A DNA stretch of 64,000 nt from an uncultured Oscillospiraceae bacterium (GTDB lineage Bacteria > Bacillota > Clostridia > Oscillospirales > Oscillospiraceae), in assembly GCA_910589155.1 (NCBI GenBank), contig CAJURY010000001.1:1-64000 (forward strand). Reading direction: 5' to 3'. Shown piece by piece: positions 1 through 7,225 of the stretch (positions within the stretch are counted from its first letter, which is position 1; every line of letters begins with the position of its first letter). Under the pieces are notes generated by a model that was not told where the DNA came from, ran no database searches, and saw only the letters and a program-made list of their open reading frames with translations. Position numbers and translations under genes: made by a program.

Positions 1-19
1 TTTACGAGCTGTTAAGGTC

Positions 20-106
20 TGGTGCCGGAAGCGGGGGTCGAACCCGCACGGTGTTGCCACCACTGGATTTTGAGTCTGTCTCGTCTGCCAATTCCATCAT
101 TCCGGC
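20..106 (-). tRNA. tRNA-Leu(CAA), structurally weak copy
   Basis: Reading the minus strand gives a leucine-type tRNA with a 7-bp acceptor stem (GCCGGAA with TTCCGGC), encoded CCA, an intact T arm (GCGGG, TTCGACC, CCCGC), a long variable arm and the loop CTCAAAA, so anticodon CAA. The anticodon stem (ACAGA against TCCAG) pairs at only 2 of 5 positions and one D-stem pair is A-A. The neighbouring tRNA-Leu at 270-356 has all these stems intact. A terminator separates the two, and no convincing promoter was seen just upstream of this copy. It may be decaying or nonfunctional. Confidence 0.75.
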
Positions 107-218
107 ATTTAATATTTTAAGTCGTCTTCCGATGTCCTGTCCGAGAAATCGGAGGGACATCGTAGAGGGAAATGGAACACTGCGACTGTGCGTGAAAAGG
201 AATATCTAGTGTTTATAT

Positions 219-260
219 AAAAAAGTCCAGAAAACGTTGAAAAAACAAACGTTTTCTGGA
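219..260 (-). terminator. Rho-independent terminator after tRNA-Leu 2
   Basis: A perfect 10-bp stem (CCAGAAAACG with CGTTTTCTGG) is followed on the minus strand by a run of T (positions 224 to 219). It lies just downstream of the tRNA at 270-356. Confidence 0.8.
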
Positions 261-269
261 TAAAGAAAG

Positions 270-356
270 TGGTGCCGGTGGCCGGACTCGAACCGGCACG
301 CCATCGCTGGCGGTGGATTTTGAGTCCACTACGTCTACCAATTCCATCACACCGGC
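270..356 (-). tRNA. tRNA-Leu(CAA)
   Basis: The minus strand gives a class II tRNA of 87 nt with acceptor GCCGGTG/CACCGGC, D stem ATG/CGT, anticodon stem GTGGA/TCCAC around loop CTCAAAA (anticodon CAA, reading UUG), a long variable arm, T loop TTCGAGT and encoded CCA. All stems pair. It has its own promoter (370-398) and terminator, so it is the better copy of the two. Confidence 0.95.
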
Positions 357-369
357 AAATTACTTACAT

Positions 370-398
370 ATTCTAATACATTTTTCCGAAAATTGCAA
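370..398 (-). promoter_or_regulatory. Sigma-A type promoter for tRNA-Leu
   Basis: On the minus strand TTGCAA (398-393) and TAGAAT (375-370) are separated by 17 bases, ending 13 bases before the tRNA 5' end. Confidence 0.6.
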
Positions 399-468
399 GA
401 GGTATTTTGGAAAATTTCAAAATTATTTTTTGGATTAGGGCGCAGACTGGTTTTTCTTATGAACGGCG

Positions 469-497
469 TTGTATTTCCGCGAAAAGTTTGTTATACT
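469..497 (+). promoter_or_regulatory. Sigma-A type promoter
   Basis: TTGTAT (469-474), a 17-base spacer and TATACT (492-497) lie 34 bases before the methyltransferase start codon. Confidence 0.6.
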
Positions 498-531
498 GGT
501 AATTAAGAAATGTGTTTAATGGGGAGACGTT

Positions 532-1047
532 ATGAGACTGCAACTACAAAAAGAACTGGCCGGAACCATTTTGGATCTTGGCGGCGGTGGAGAAGGGGTG
601 ATCGGCAGGCTTTATCAAAGTCAGGTTACGGCCATAGACAACCGCCAGGAGGAGCTGGACGAAGCGCCCCGGGGCTTTGCCAAGCTGTGCATGGACGCAA
701 CGGAACTTTCGTTTGGCAACGCAAGCTTTGACCATGCGACCGCTTTTTACTTTTTTATGTATCTGCCTGCCAATGCGCATTTCACTGCCTTGCAAGAAGC
801 TTACAGGGTATTGAAAAAGGGCGGTACACTGCATATTTGGGATGCGGAAATTGAAAAAGCAGACCCCTTTCTCACAGATTTGGAAATTGATGTGGGCGGT
901 CAGGTGATTACAACGACTTATGGCGTTTACAAAAACAATGCAAAGCAGGATGCGGCGCATTTTATAGAGCTTTGCGCCCAAATTGGCTTTCAGCTTGCTG
1001 AAAAGCAGGAAGCGGACGGCCATTTTTCCCTGCGTTTTTTAAAATAA
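532..1047 (+). CDS. Class I SAM-dependent methyltransferase
   Basis: A 171-residue protein with the Rossmann-type methyltransferase core. The glycine-rich SAM loop ILDLGGGGEGVIG is at residues 13-25, the acidic end of strand 2 (VTAIDNRQEELD) follows near residue 33, and a hydrophobic strand FYFFMYL lies near residue 73, before VLKKGGTLHIWD. The ATG at 532 is chosen because GGGGAG sits at 521-526; an upstream ATG at 510 is in another frame. The substrate cannot be read from the sequence: the short length without an added domain fits a small-molecule or RNA methylase. The next gene, L-serine dehydratase, starts 21 bases after the stop without a terminator, so the two are probably cotranscribed. 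Confidence 0.8.
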   Translation: MRLQLQKELAGTILDLGGGGEGVIGRLYQSQVTAIDNRQEELDEAPRGFAKLCMDATELSFGNASFDHATAFYFFMYLPANAHFTALQEAYRVLKKGGTLHIWDAEIEKADPFLTDLEIDVGGQVITTTYGVYKNNAKQDAAHFIELCAQIGFQLAEKQEADGHFSLRFLK

Positions 1048-1068
1048 ATTGTATACAGGAGGTTTCTT

Positions 1069-2289
1069 ATGAAGTCCATCCGAGATATTTATAAAATTGG
1101 CAAAGGTCCTTCCAGTTCCCATACCATGGGACCGGAGCGGGCGGCGGAATTATTCCGCAAGGAACATCCGGAGGCAGATAGAATTCAGGTGCAACTTTTT
1201 GGATCTTTAAGCAAAACTGGGGTGGGGCACGGCACAGACCGGGTTTTGCGCCAGGTACTTGCGCCTTTGGAAACAGAAATTGTGTTCCGCAAGGACAGCC
1301 CGGCGGATGTAAAGCATCCCAATACCATGGACTTTTACGCATACCAAGAGGGAAAGCAGACAGGATACCTGCGCGTAGAATCCGTGGGCGGCGGCGATAT
1401 TGTAATTCCTGGCAGGCAGGGCGACGGTCAAGAGGAAATTTACCCGGAAAATTCCTTTGCGGAAATTGCGGATTTTTGCAAATGGCGCTATATTGACACG
1501 TTAAGCGAATATGTAGAAATGAATGAAGGCTCGGATATCTGGGATTTTTTGGGGGAGGTTTGGCAGGTGATGAAGCAGTCCATTGAAGACGGACTGCACG
1601 CCACCGGCATATTGCCCGGTGGATTGAAGGTGCAGCGCAAGGCGAAGCATTTGTACGAGCAGGAGCTTTCCACAGAGGTTGCCCAGGTGCGGGAATGCCG
1701 GATTATCTGTTCTTATGCCTATGCGGTGTCGGAGCAGAACGCGGACAACGGCACCATTGTAACAGCGCCTACCTGCGGCGCCTGCGGCGTTTTACCGGCG
1801 GTTTTACGGTATGTGCAAGAGACGCGGGGATGTACCGACGAACAGGTGGTTCGCGCCTTGGGCACGGCGGGTATTATCGGCGCGCTGACCAAGCGCAACG
1901 CATCCATTTCTGGGGCGGAATGCGGTTGCCAGGCGGAAATCGGCACGGCTTGCTCCATGGCGGCGGCTGCCATTGCGGAGTTGTATGGGCTAAGTCTGGA
2001 TCAGGTGGAATACGCGGCGGAAATGGCTATGGAGCATCATTTGGGTCTGACCTGCGATCCCATCTGCGGACTTGTGCAGATTCCCTGCATTGAAAGAAAC
2101 GCGGTTGCGGCTATGCGGGCGATGAACGCCTGTAACCTTAGCTATTTCCTGTGCGGCACCAGAAATATCAGCTATGATATGGTGTGCAAAGCCATGTATG
2201 AAACAGGAATCAATCTTAGCCATCAGTACAGAGAGACCTCTGAAGGCGGCCTTGCCAGATTTTATAACCGCCGCCGCAAAACGCAGTAA
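1069..2289 (+). CDS. sdaA: L-serine dehydratase, Fe-S type, single chain
   Basis: A 406-residue protein that converts L-serine to pyruvate and ammonia with a 4Fe-4S cluster. The N-terminal beta domain carries SSSHTMGP at residues 15-22, and the C-terminal alpha domain carries TAPTCGACGVLP, GALTKRNASISGAECGCQAE and the Cys-rich segment GLTCDPICGLVQIPC. Many Gram-positive bacteria have separate sdaAA/sdaAB subunits; here both are fused in one chain in the order beta-alpha. The ATG at 1069 has AGGAGG seven bases upstream. The cluster is oxygen-labile in known enzymes, which fits an anaerobe. A strong terminator follows. The family is certain; the physiological role (serine catabolism) is inferred. 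Confidence 0.93.
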   Translation: MKSIRDIYKIGKGPSSSHTMGPERAAELFRKEHPEADRIQVQLFGSLSKTGVGHGTDRVLRQVLAPLETEIVFRKDSPADVKHPNTMDFYAYQEGKQTGYLRVESVGGGDIVIPGRQGDGQEEIYPENSFAEIADFCKWRYIDTLSEYVEMNEGSDIWDFLGEVWQVMKQSIEDGLHATGILPGGLKVQRKAKHLYEQELSTEVAQVRECRIICSYAYAVSEQNADNGTIVTAPTCGACGVLPAVLRYVQETRGCTDEQVVRALGTAGIIGALTKRNASISGAECGCQAEIGTACSMAAAAIAELYGLSLDQVEYAAEMAMEHHLGLTCDPICGLVQIPCIERNAVAAMRAMNACNLSYFLCGTRNISYDMVCKAMYETGINLSHQYRETSEGGLARFYNRRRKTQ

Positions 2290-2298
2290 GAAACAAAT

Positions 2299-2334
2299 AC
2301 CGGCGTTCATTCTTTGAACGCCGGTTCTGTTTTA
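2299..2334 (+). terminator. Rho-independent terminator after sdaA
   Basis: An 11-bp stem (ACCGGCGTTCA with TGAACGCCGGT) is followed by TCTGTTTT. It overlaps the 3' end of the convergent pseudouridine synthase gene. Confidence 0.8.
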
Positions 2335-3210
2335 AAAGGCAGGAAGCGGAACATCCAAACCGGAAGTAACGGTAATTTCCTGCTTTGTCATAGGGTGGGG
2401 GAGGGTCAGGTGGACAGCGCCAAGCTGCTGTGTTGCAAAGCCCAGCTTTTCAGACAGCGCCAAAGAAGCTTCCGTACCGTATTGGGGATCGCCTAAAATG
2501 GGAAACCCAGCCCAGGCGCAGTGCACCCGAAGCTGGTGGGTGCGTCCGGTCAAAGGGTGCAGCTCCAGTAGGCTCCAGCCATTGCCCCGATGCAGCACTT
2601 GAAACTCCGTTTTGGCAGATTGTCCATCTTCCGCAACTTCTCGCAGCAAACTGGGCAGGGGCTTGCGGCGGATGGGCGCTTCTATTACGCCGGAGTTTTC
2701 TTCCGGTCCGTTCCAGACAAGGGCATGATAGGTTTTGCGCAAAGCGCCTTCGCTGTGCAGCTTGTTTAAAGCGGCGTGTATGTGAGAATTTTTTGCCAGC
2801 AGAACAATGCCAAAGGTATCCCGATCCAGCCGGGTGGCGGGATGAAAGGCGCAGGGCTGGCAGGTTTCCTGATAGTATGCCGTCACGCCGTTGGCTAAGG
2901 TGCCGGTATTTTTGTGCCGGGAAGGGTGGATAAGCATACCAGACGGCTTGTCTACGGCCAATAGGTGCGCGTCCTCATAGCGGATGGAAAGCGTCATTGG
3001 CTCCGGCGGATAAATCGGCGTGGGTTCGTCTAAAATGACGGTAATTTTGTCGCCGGGGGAAACGGGGAAATTTGTGCGCTCCGGGTTGCCGTTGACAAGC
3101 AGGGCGTTTTGATATTTCAGCCGATTCATAAGACCGGTGGAAAGACCCAGTTCGCTTTTTAGAAAGCTGGAAAGCTTTCCGGGGCGGCTGGCGGTATGTG
3201 TAAGTTCCAT
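2332..3210 (-). CDS. RluA-family pseudouridine synthase
   Basis: A 292-residue enzyme that isomerises uridine to pseudouridine in rRNA or tRNA. It has an N-terminal S4-like RNA-binding part (LKYQNALLVNG) and the catalytic RluA domain with the signature HPATRLDRDTFGIVLLAKN, whose Asp in RLDRDT is the catalytic residue in this family, plus the late motif HPLTGRTHQLRVH. The ORF can be extended to a TTG at 3225, but GGGAGA inside that extension is a good ribosome site for the ATG at 3210, which I choose. The target uridine (RluA, RluC or RluD type) cannot be assigned. Upstream and divergent space is short, and the gene converges with sdaA. Confidence 0.9.
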   Translation of the reverse strand: MELTHTASRPGKLSSFLKSELGLSTGLMNRLKYQNALLVNGNPERTNFPVSPGDKITVILDEPTPIYPPEPMTLSIRYEDAHLLAVDKPSGMLIHPSRHKNTGTLANGVTAYYQETCQPCAFHPATRLDRDTFGIVLLAKNSHIHAALNKLHSEGALRKTYHALVWNGPEENSGVIEAPIRRKPLPSLLREVAEDGQSAKTEFQVLHRGNGWSLLELHPLTGRTHQLRVHCAWAGFPILGDPQYGTEASLALSEKLGFATQQLGAVHLTLPHPMTKQEITVTSGLDVPLPAF

Positions 3211-3254
3211 GTTTTTTTCTCCCAAGCGTTTTCTTTATTATAGCAGTACCCCCC

Positions 3255-3290
3255 AAAAAAGGCAATGCCATTCGCCCCGGCGAATGGCAT
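3255..3290 (-). terminator. Rho-independent terminator after the YtvI-like gene
   Basis: On the minus strand, the stem ATGCCATTCGCC with GGCGAATGGCAT is followed by TGCCTTTTTT. It lies directly after the stop at 3295. Confidence 0.85.
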
Positions 3291-3294
3291 GAAA

Positions 3295-4356
3295 TTAAAA
3301 TTGCGGTTTTGGCTGTAAGAGCGTACAAATTTCCTGCGCGGCAATCACCAGCATGGGCGCGAGGAGCATCCCCAAAACGCCCCAGAACTGAAAACCGGCG
3401 TAAATGGCAAGCATCGTGAGCAGGGGATTCAGCCCAAGCTGATTGCCTACGATCCGCGGCTCCATGGCGGCTCGCACCAAGGCGGATACGCCGTATAAAA
3501 CGATCAGGCCAGTGCCAATACCGGGTTTTCCCTGCAAAAAGCACAGCAGTCCCCAGGGAATCAAAATGGTGCCGGTGCCCAGCATGGGCAGAGCGTCCAC
3601 CAAGGCGATGACCGCGCCGGCCAGCAGGGGAACGTTAATGCGCAACAGGCAAAGCCCCGCTGTTACAATGCAGAAGGTGATGCCCATGAGTTTCGCCTGG
3701 GCTTTGAACCAGCCGGTGACTGCGTTTTTGAGATTGGTAATGGCAGGTAAAAGCTGCTTTTTCCATTGGGCGGGAATGCGGGCTTGCAGCCACGGGCGAA
3801 ATTTGGGTAGCTGACCGGAAATCATAAAGCTGGCCAGAATGCCGGTACCTGCAAACAGCAGCCAGCCGGGCAGACTTCCGATAATAGAAGTAGCGAAATT
3901 CATGGCGCCGGAGGATGCCCGGACGGCAATGGTGTCGCCGCTGGCAAAGGCGGTGTTGATTGCGGTGAGAATGGGACCGCGCAGACTTTCCGGGGCGCTG
4001 TCCGCCAAGTGTAAAAGCCAGCCTTTGAACTGCGCCAGAGGCTTGGAGGCGGATTCCAGCAGCGCAGGCAGCTCAGAAGCCAGGTTGTTCAGCTCCCGGT
4101 AGGCAGCAAGACCGATGCCGTAAAGCGCCAGCAGAAGCAGCGCCAGCAGCGCGGTAACGGCAATGCCCGTTGCCAGCCATCTGGGAAGCCGCAGTCTTTT
4201 TTCCAAAAAGCGTACCGCTGGTTCTGCTAAGCCCGCGATGACAAGACCCAGCAAAAACGGCAGCGTAACAGGGAGCAAATAGCGAATACCCAGCCAGGCA
4301 AGAATAAAAATAGCGATTAAAACCAGAAAAACGTTTTTATAAGCGGCTTTTTTCAT
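3295..4356 (-). CDS. AI-2E/YtvI-family membrane permease
   Basis: A 353-residue polytopic membrane protein with about eight hydrophobic segments, starting with a pair at residues 9-45 (IAIFILAWLGIRYLLP, then LPFLLGLVIAGL). The family pattern is clear: the central amphipathic part rich in small helices (residues about 75-150), then GSLPGWLLFAGTGILASFM, and the conserved C-terminal LVDALPMLGTGTILIPWGL and EPRIVGNQLGLNPLLTMLAIYAGF. It belongs to the AI-2E transporter-like superfamily; in spore formers the nearest relatives are annotated as sporulation membrane protein YtvI. The substrate is unknown for that branch. The ATG at 4356 has AGGAA upstream. It is a single gene, with its own terminator. 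Confidence 0.8.
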   Translation of the reverse strand: MKKAAYKNVFLVLIAIFILAWLGIRYLLPVTLPFLLGLVIAGLAEPAVRFLEKRLRLPRWLATGIAVTALLALLLLALYGIGLAAYRELNNLASELPALLESASKPLAQFKGWLLHLADSAPESLRGPILTAINTAFASGDTIAVRASSGAMNFATSIIGSLPGWLLFAGTGILASFMISGQLPKFRPWLQARIPAQWKKQLLPAITNLKNAVTGWFKAQAKLMGITFCIVTAGLCLLRINVPLLAGAVIALVDALPMLGTGTILIPWGLLCFLQGKPGIGTGLIVLYGVSALVRAAMEPRIVGNQLGLNPLLTMLAIYAGFQFWGVLGMLLAPMLVIAAQEICTLLQPKPQF

Positions 4357-4396
4357 GGCGGTTCCTTTCTGAAGCGAGCAAACGGTAATCTGCGCC

Positions 4397-4424
4397 TTGC
4401 TTTTTTCTTAAATCATGTTAAAAT
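4397..4424 (+). promoter_or_regulatory. Probable promoter of the ACT-domain gene
   Basis: TTGCTT (4397-4402) and TAAAAT (4419-4424) are separated by 16 bases, 46 bases before the start codon at 4471. Confidence 0.5.
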
Positions 4425-4470
4425 ACCAAGGAAGCGGTTTTTTATTTCTTATTACAGGGAGGCAGCGTCC

Positions 4471-4911
4471 ATGACATCCAATCCCAAATACTATATCATT
4501 GACGCGGCGGTTTTGCCGGAGGTTTTCCGGCGGGTGGCGGAGGCCAAACGATTGCTGGAGACGGGGGAAGCGCCCAATGTCAGCGAGGCGGCCAAGCGCA
4601 TGGAGATCAGTCGCAGTGTGTTTTATAAGTACCGCGACGCAATTTTCCCCTTTCAAAATCTTATGGCGGGGCGCATTATTACATTCCAGCTCATGCTCCA
4701 CGACGAGCCGGGAGCGCTATCCGCCCTACTAACCATTTTTGCCCAATGGAGCGCAAATATACTGACCATCAATCAAATCATTCCGACAAATGGCTGCGCA
4801 ATGGTGACAATTACGGCGGAAACCGGCGAATTGCGGGGTTCTTTAGAGGAGCTTTTGAGAAATCTCCGGGACGTGGACGGCGTTTTGAAGGCGGAGGTTT
4901 TGGCCGGATAG
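4471..4911 (+). CDS. ACT-domain protein, PheB-like
   Basis: A 146-residue cytoplasmic protein. The N-terminal half (residues about 1-65) ends in a helix-turn-helix-like stretch, VSEAAKRMEISRSVFYKYRD, and the C-terminal half (residues about 70-146) is an ACT domain with the glycine loop LHDEPGALSALLTIFAQ, as seen in amino-acid-binding regulatory modules. This arrangement is that of PheB/YPL-type proteins, which in Firmicutes usually sit next to homoserine dehydrogenase. Here the neighbours are an alcohol dehydrogenase and an aspartokinase without ACT domains, so a role in sensing an aspartate-family amino acid is possible, but that is inference. The next gene starts 8 bases after the stop. Confidence 0.82.
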   Translation: MTSNPKYYIIDAAVLPEVFRRVAEAKRLLETGEAPNVSEAAKRMEISRSVFYKYRDAIFPFQNLMAGRIITFQLMLHDEPGALSALLTIFAQWSANILTINQIIPTNGCAMVTITAETGELRGSLEELLRNLRDVDGVLKAEVLAG

Positions 4912-4919
4912 GAGGAACT

Positions 4920-6095
4920 ATGAGAGCTTTTGATTTTTATACTCCAACGTATATTCATTTTGGAGAAAACGCGGAGCTGGAAGCTGGCAGGATGGTGCGC
5001 CGCTTCGGCGGAAGCCGGACGCTTCTGGTATCCGGCGGACAAAGCGCAAGGCGCAGCGGCTTGCTGGATCGTGTAGCGGCGGCTCTGGAGGCGGAAGGCG
5101 TTGCCTGGACGGATTTTCCCGGCGCGCAGCCCAATCCCTTGCTTTCTCACGCGGAAGCGGGGGTTCGGCTGGGGCTGGCCAAGCAGTGCGATTTTATTTT
5201 GGCGGTAGGAGGCGGTTCCGCCATCGACACGGCAAAGGCTATTGCTCACGGCATGGCGCACCCTGACGAAAAGCTGTGGGATGTGTGGACGGGCAAGGTT
5301 TCGCTATGCAAAACAATTCCCGTGGGCGTTGTTTTGACCATTCCCGCTGCTGGTAGCGAAATGAGCGATTCCGCTGTGCTCACCAACCAGGCGCTGGAGA
5401 CAAAGCGCGGGCTGAACACCGACTATCATAGACCGGTGTTTGCCCTGATGAATCCGGCGTTGGCGCTGGATCTTCCCTGGTATCAAAAGGCCTGCGGCGT
5501 CACGGACATTATGATGCACACGCTGGATCGCTATTTTAATCCGGTCTGGGACAATGAACTGACAGACGCCATAGCGGTTGGACTTTTGCGAACGGTCATT
5601 GCCAACGGCCGGGCGCTGAAGGCAAACCCAGAAAACGACCACGCTATGAGCGAAATCATGTGGTGCGGCAGCTTGTCCCACAATAACCTCACCGGTCTTG
5701 GGGGGCAGAAGGATTTTTCCACCCACCAGCTTGGCCACGCCATCAGCGCGGCCTTTGACGTAACCCATGGAGCGAGTTTGTCCGCGGTTTGGGCTTCCTG
5801 GGCAAGATATGTGATGCCGTCTTTGGAGAGCCGCTTTGCCAGCTACGCCCGACAGGTCTGGGATGCGCAGGAGCCGGACGACCGCAGGGCGGCTGATTTG
5901 GGGATTGACGCAACGGAACGCTTTTTTGCGGAACTTGGAATGCCCGTCCGGCTCCATGAACTGGAGATCCCAGTGGAAGAAGCGACACTGGAGAAGCTGG
6001 CCAACCTTTGCAGCTACGATGGAACCCGCGTGGTCGGAACCTTTCGCAAGCTGAACCAGGAAGAAATCCTGGAAGTCTACCGCATGGCAAGGTAG
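4920..6095 (+). CDS. Iron-containing alcohol dehydrogenase, butanol dehydrogenase-like
   Basis: A 391-residue group III alcohol dehydrogenase that reduces aldehydes with NAD(P)H. It opens with YTPTYIHFGENAE, carries the nucleotide-binding GGGSAIDTAKA near residue 97, and has the iron ligands in TDIMMHTLDRYF (Asp and His, near residue 195), STHQLGHA (His) and DVTHGAS (His). It resembles BdhA/YqhD-type enzymes. The reading frame is open far upstream, overlapping the ACT gene, but GGAGGA at 4911-4916 sets the start at the ATG at 4920. A fermentative role is plausible; the natural aldehyde is not known from sequence. Confidence 0.92.
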   Translation: MRAFDFYTPTYIHFGENAELEAGRMVRRFGGSRTLLVSGGQSARRSGLLDRVAAALEAEGVAWTDFPGAQPNPLLSHAEAGVRLGLAKQCDFILAVGGGSAIDTAKAIAHGMAHPDEKLWDVWTGKVSLCKTIPVGVVLTIPAAGSEMSDSAVLTNQALETKRGLNTDYHRPVFALMNPALALDLPWYQKACGVTDIMMHTLDRYFNPVWDNELTDAIAVGLLRTVIANGRALKANPENDHAMSEIMWCGSLSHNNLTGLGGQKDFSTHQLGHAISAAFDVTHGASLSAVWASWARYVMPSLESRFASYARQVWDAQEPDDRRAADLGIDATERFFAELGMPVRLHELEIPVEEATLEKLANLCSYDGTRVVGTFRKLNQEEILEVYRMAR

Positions 6096-6170
6096 GCTTG
6101 CTGCGTAGAAAAAATCCTTTTGTCCCCGCGATTATTTGTTTCGCCAAAATTCACCTTCCGGCATAGAATG

Positions 6171-6197
6171 CCATGGGAGTTCTGTGGAACCCCATGG
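6171..6197 (+). promoter_or_regulatory. Hairpin abutting the aspartokinase ribosome site
   Basis: CCATGGG (6171-6177) pairs with CCCATGG (6191-6197) and GTTC (6179-6182) with GAAC (6187-6190) around loop TGTG, with one bulged A. The last two G of the stem are the first two G of the Shine-Dalgarno GGAGGTGAT (6196-6204), so folding would partly hide the ribosome site. Confidence 0.55.
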
Positions 6198-6207
6198 AGG
6201 TGATACA

Positions 6208-6951
6208 ATGCTCATTGTTCAGAAATTTGGCGGAACCTCAGTCGCCAACCGGGAACGCATTTTTGCTGTTGCAAGGCTCATTGCCCAGGCGGCGAAAATG
6301 GGCGCGCAGGTGGTGGCGGTGGTTTCAGCGCAGGGAGATATGACCGACGAGCTGATTGAAAGAGCCATTGCAATTAACCCCAGAGCCTCCGCCAGAGAAA
6401 TGGACGCTTATCTTGCCACAGGAGAGCAGATGTCCGTCGGGCTTCTGGCTATGGCGCTGGAGAAGCTGGGCTACAGCGCCGTGACGCTCACCGGCTGGCA
6501 GGCTGGTTTGGAAACGGACAGCGTGTATGGCAACGCGAGAATTTTGCGCCTTGGCAGCGACCGGATTGTGCGGGAGCTGGAAGGGGGGAAAATCGTTCTG
6601 GTGACAGGTTTTCAGGGCTGGAACGAAGCAGGGGACATTACCACCCTTGGTCGGGGCGGTTCCGATACCACGGCGGTGGCGCTGGCCGCGTTTTTACACG
6701 CGGATCTTTGCAAAATTTACACAGATGTGGACGGGGTCTATGACTGCGACCCCAGAAACAACCCGAACGCCATGAAATTTGACTGGCTTTCCTATGAAAA
6801 AATGCGCCGGCTGATTGCGGGCGGCGCCCAGGTACTCCACGACCGCTCTGTAGAGATGGCGCAGCAGCATGGCATAGCCATAGAGGTGCTTTCCAGCTTT
6901 ACCGGAAATCCCGGCACCATTGTCTGTTCGGAAACCCGCAGAGGAGATTAA
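6208..6951 (+). CDS. Aspartokinase catalytic domain without ACT domains
   Basis: A 247-residue amino-acid kinase that should phosphorylate aspartate, the first step to lysine, threonine, methionine and diaminopimelate. KFGGTS is at residues 6-11, TGEQMS near residue 72, GRGGSDTTA near 151-159 and TDVDGVYDCDPR near 171-182, all typical of LysC. Normal aspartokinases are about 400 residues or more and end in two ACT domains that bind the feedback amino acid; this one stops right at the end of the kinase domain (SSFTGNPGTIVCSE). No degraded ACT coding was seen in the 85 bases after the stop. The start at 6208 is set by GGAGGTGAT; the ORF opens earlier at 6136. The ACT protein at 4471-4911 could regulate it in trans, which is speculation. 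Confidence 0.85.
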   Translation: MLIVQKFGGTSVANRERIFAVARLIAQAAKMGAQVVAVVSAQGDMTDELIERAIAINPRASAREMDAYLATGEQMSVGLLAMALEKLGYSAVTLTGWQAGLETDSVYGNARILRLGSDRIVRELEGGKIVLVTGFQGWNEAGDITTLGRGGSDTTAVALAAFLHADLCKIYTDVDGVYDCDPRNNPNAMKFDWLSYEKMRRLIAGGAQVLHDRSVEMAQQHGIAIEVLSSFTGNPGTIVCSETRRGD

Positions 6952-6966
6952 CTGCATAAGTTTCTG

Positions 6967-7000
6967 CCTTCCGGCATAGAATTTTTCTATAGCCGGAAGG
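6967..7000 (+). terminator. Hairpin after the aspartokinase gene, possible terminator
   Basis: CCTTCCGGC pairs with GCCGGAAGG, with an inner TAGAA/TTCTA extension. A run of six T follows only about 20 bases later (7020-7025), so termination is likely but not typical. Confidence 0.5.
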
Positions 7001-7038
7001 CTTTGCCGACGCAAAGGAAGTTTTTTCAAAAATAATGA

Positions 7039-7067
7039 TTGACAAAAGCGCTTTCTTGTGGTAAAAT
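7039..7067 (+). promoter_or_regulatory. Promoter of infC-rpmI-rplT
   Basis: TTGACA (7039-7044), a 17-base spacer and TAAAAT (7062-7067) give a near-consensus sigma-A promoter about 150 bases upstream of infC. Confidence 0.8.
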
Positions 7068-7074
7068 AAACAAG

Positions 7075-7212
7075 CTAAATGAAGAAGGCTGGGTTCCCGC
7101 CTCACCCTCAGCATTGCGAAAGGGTCAACATACTCTCTGCCATAGTAGGGGCAGTGTGTTTGTGCGGGTGCGTCGGCATCCGCATTTTGTATTTTGATAG
7201 TAATTGTTACTG
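7075..7212 (+). ncRNA. Structured leader of the infC operon, L20-leader type
   Basis: The 138 bases between promoter and infC contain the segment GTTCCCGCCTCACCCTCAGC then GCGAAAGGGTCAACA, which I recognise as typical of infC leaders in Firmicutes. They end in a hairpin GCGGGTGC-GTCG-GCATCCGC followed by ATTTTGTATTTT, an attenuator-like terminator. In Bacillus, ribosomal protein L20 binds such a leader and causes early termination. An ATG at 7079 opens a frame into infC but lies in this leader and is not a real start. Confidence 0.65.
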
Positions 7213-7225
7213 GAGGTGTTTTGCC

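Noticed and set aside
510..731. 73-codon frame overlapping the methyltransferase
   Set aside because: Arg/Gly-rich shadow frame; the methyltransferase frame has the SAM motif and the ribosome site.
4746..4919. N-terminal extension of the alcohol dehydrogenase
   Set aside because: It overlaps the ACT gene in another frame, and GGAGGA sets the start at 4920.
7079..7225. ATG at 7079 as start of a longer IF-3
   Set aside because: The added 49 residues would come from the structured leader and show no IF-3 similarity; the ribosome site points to ATC at 7226.
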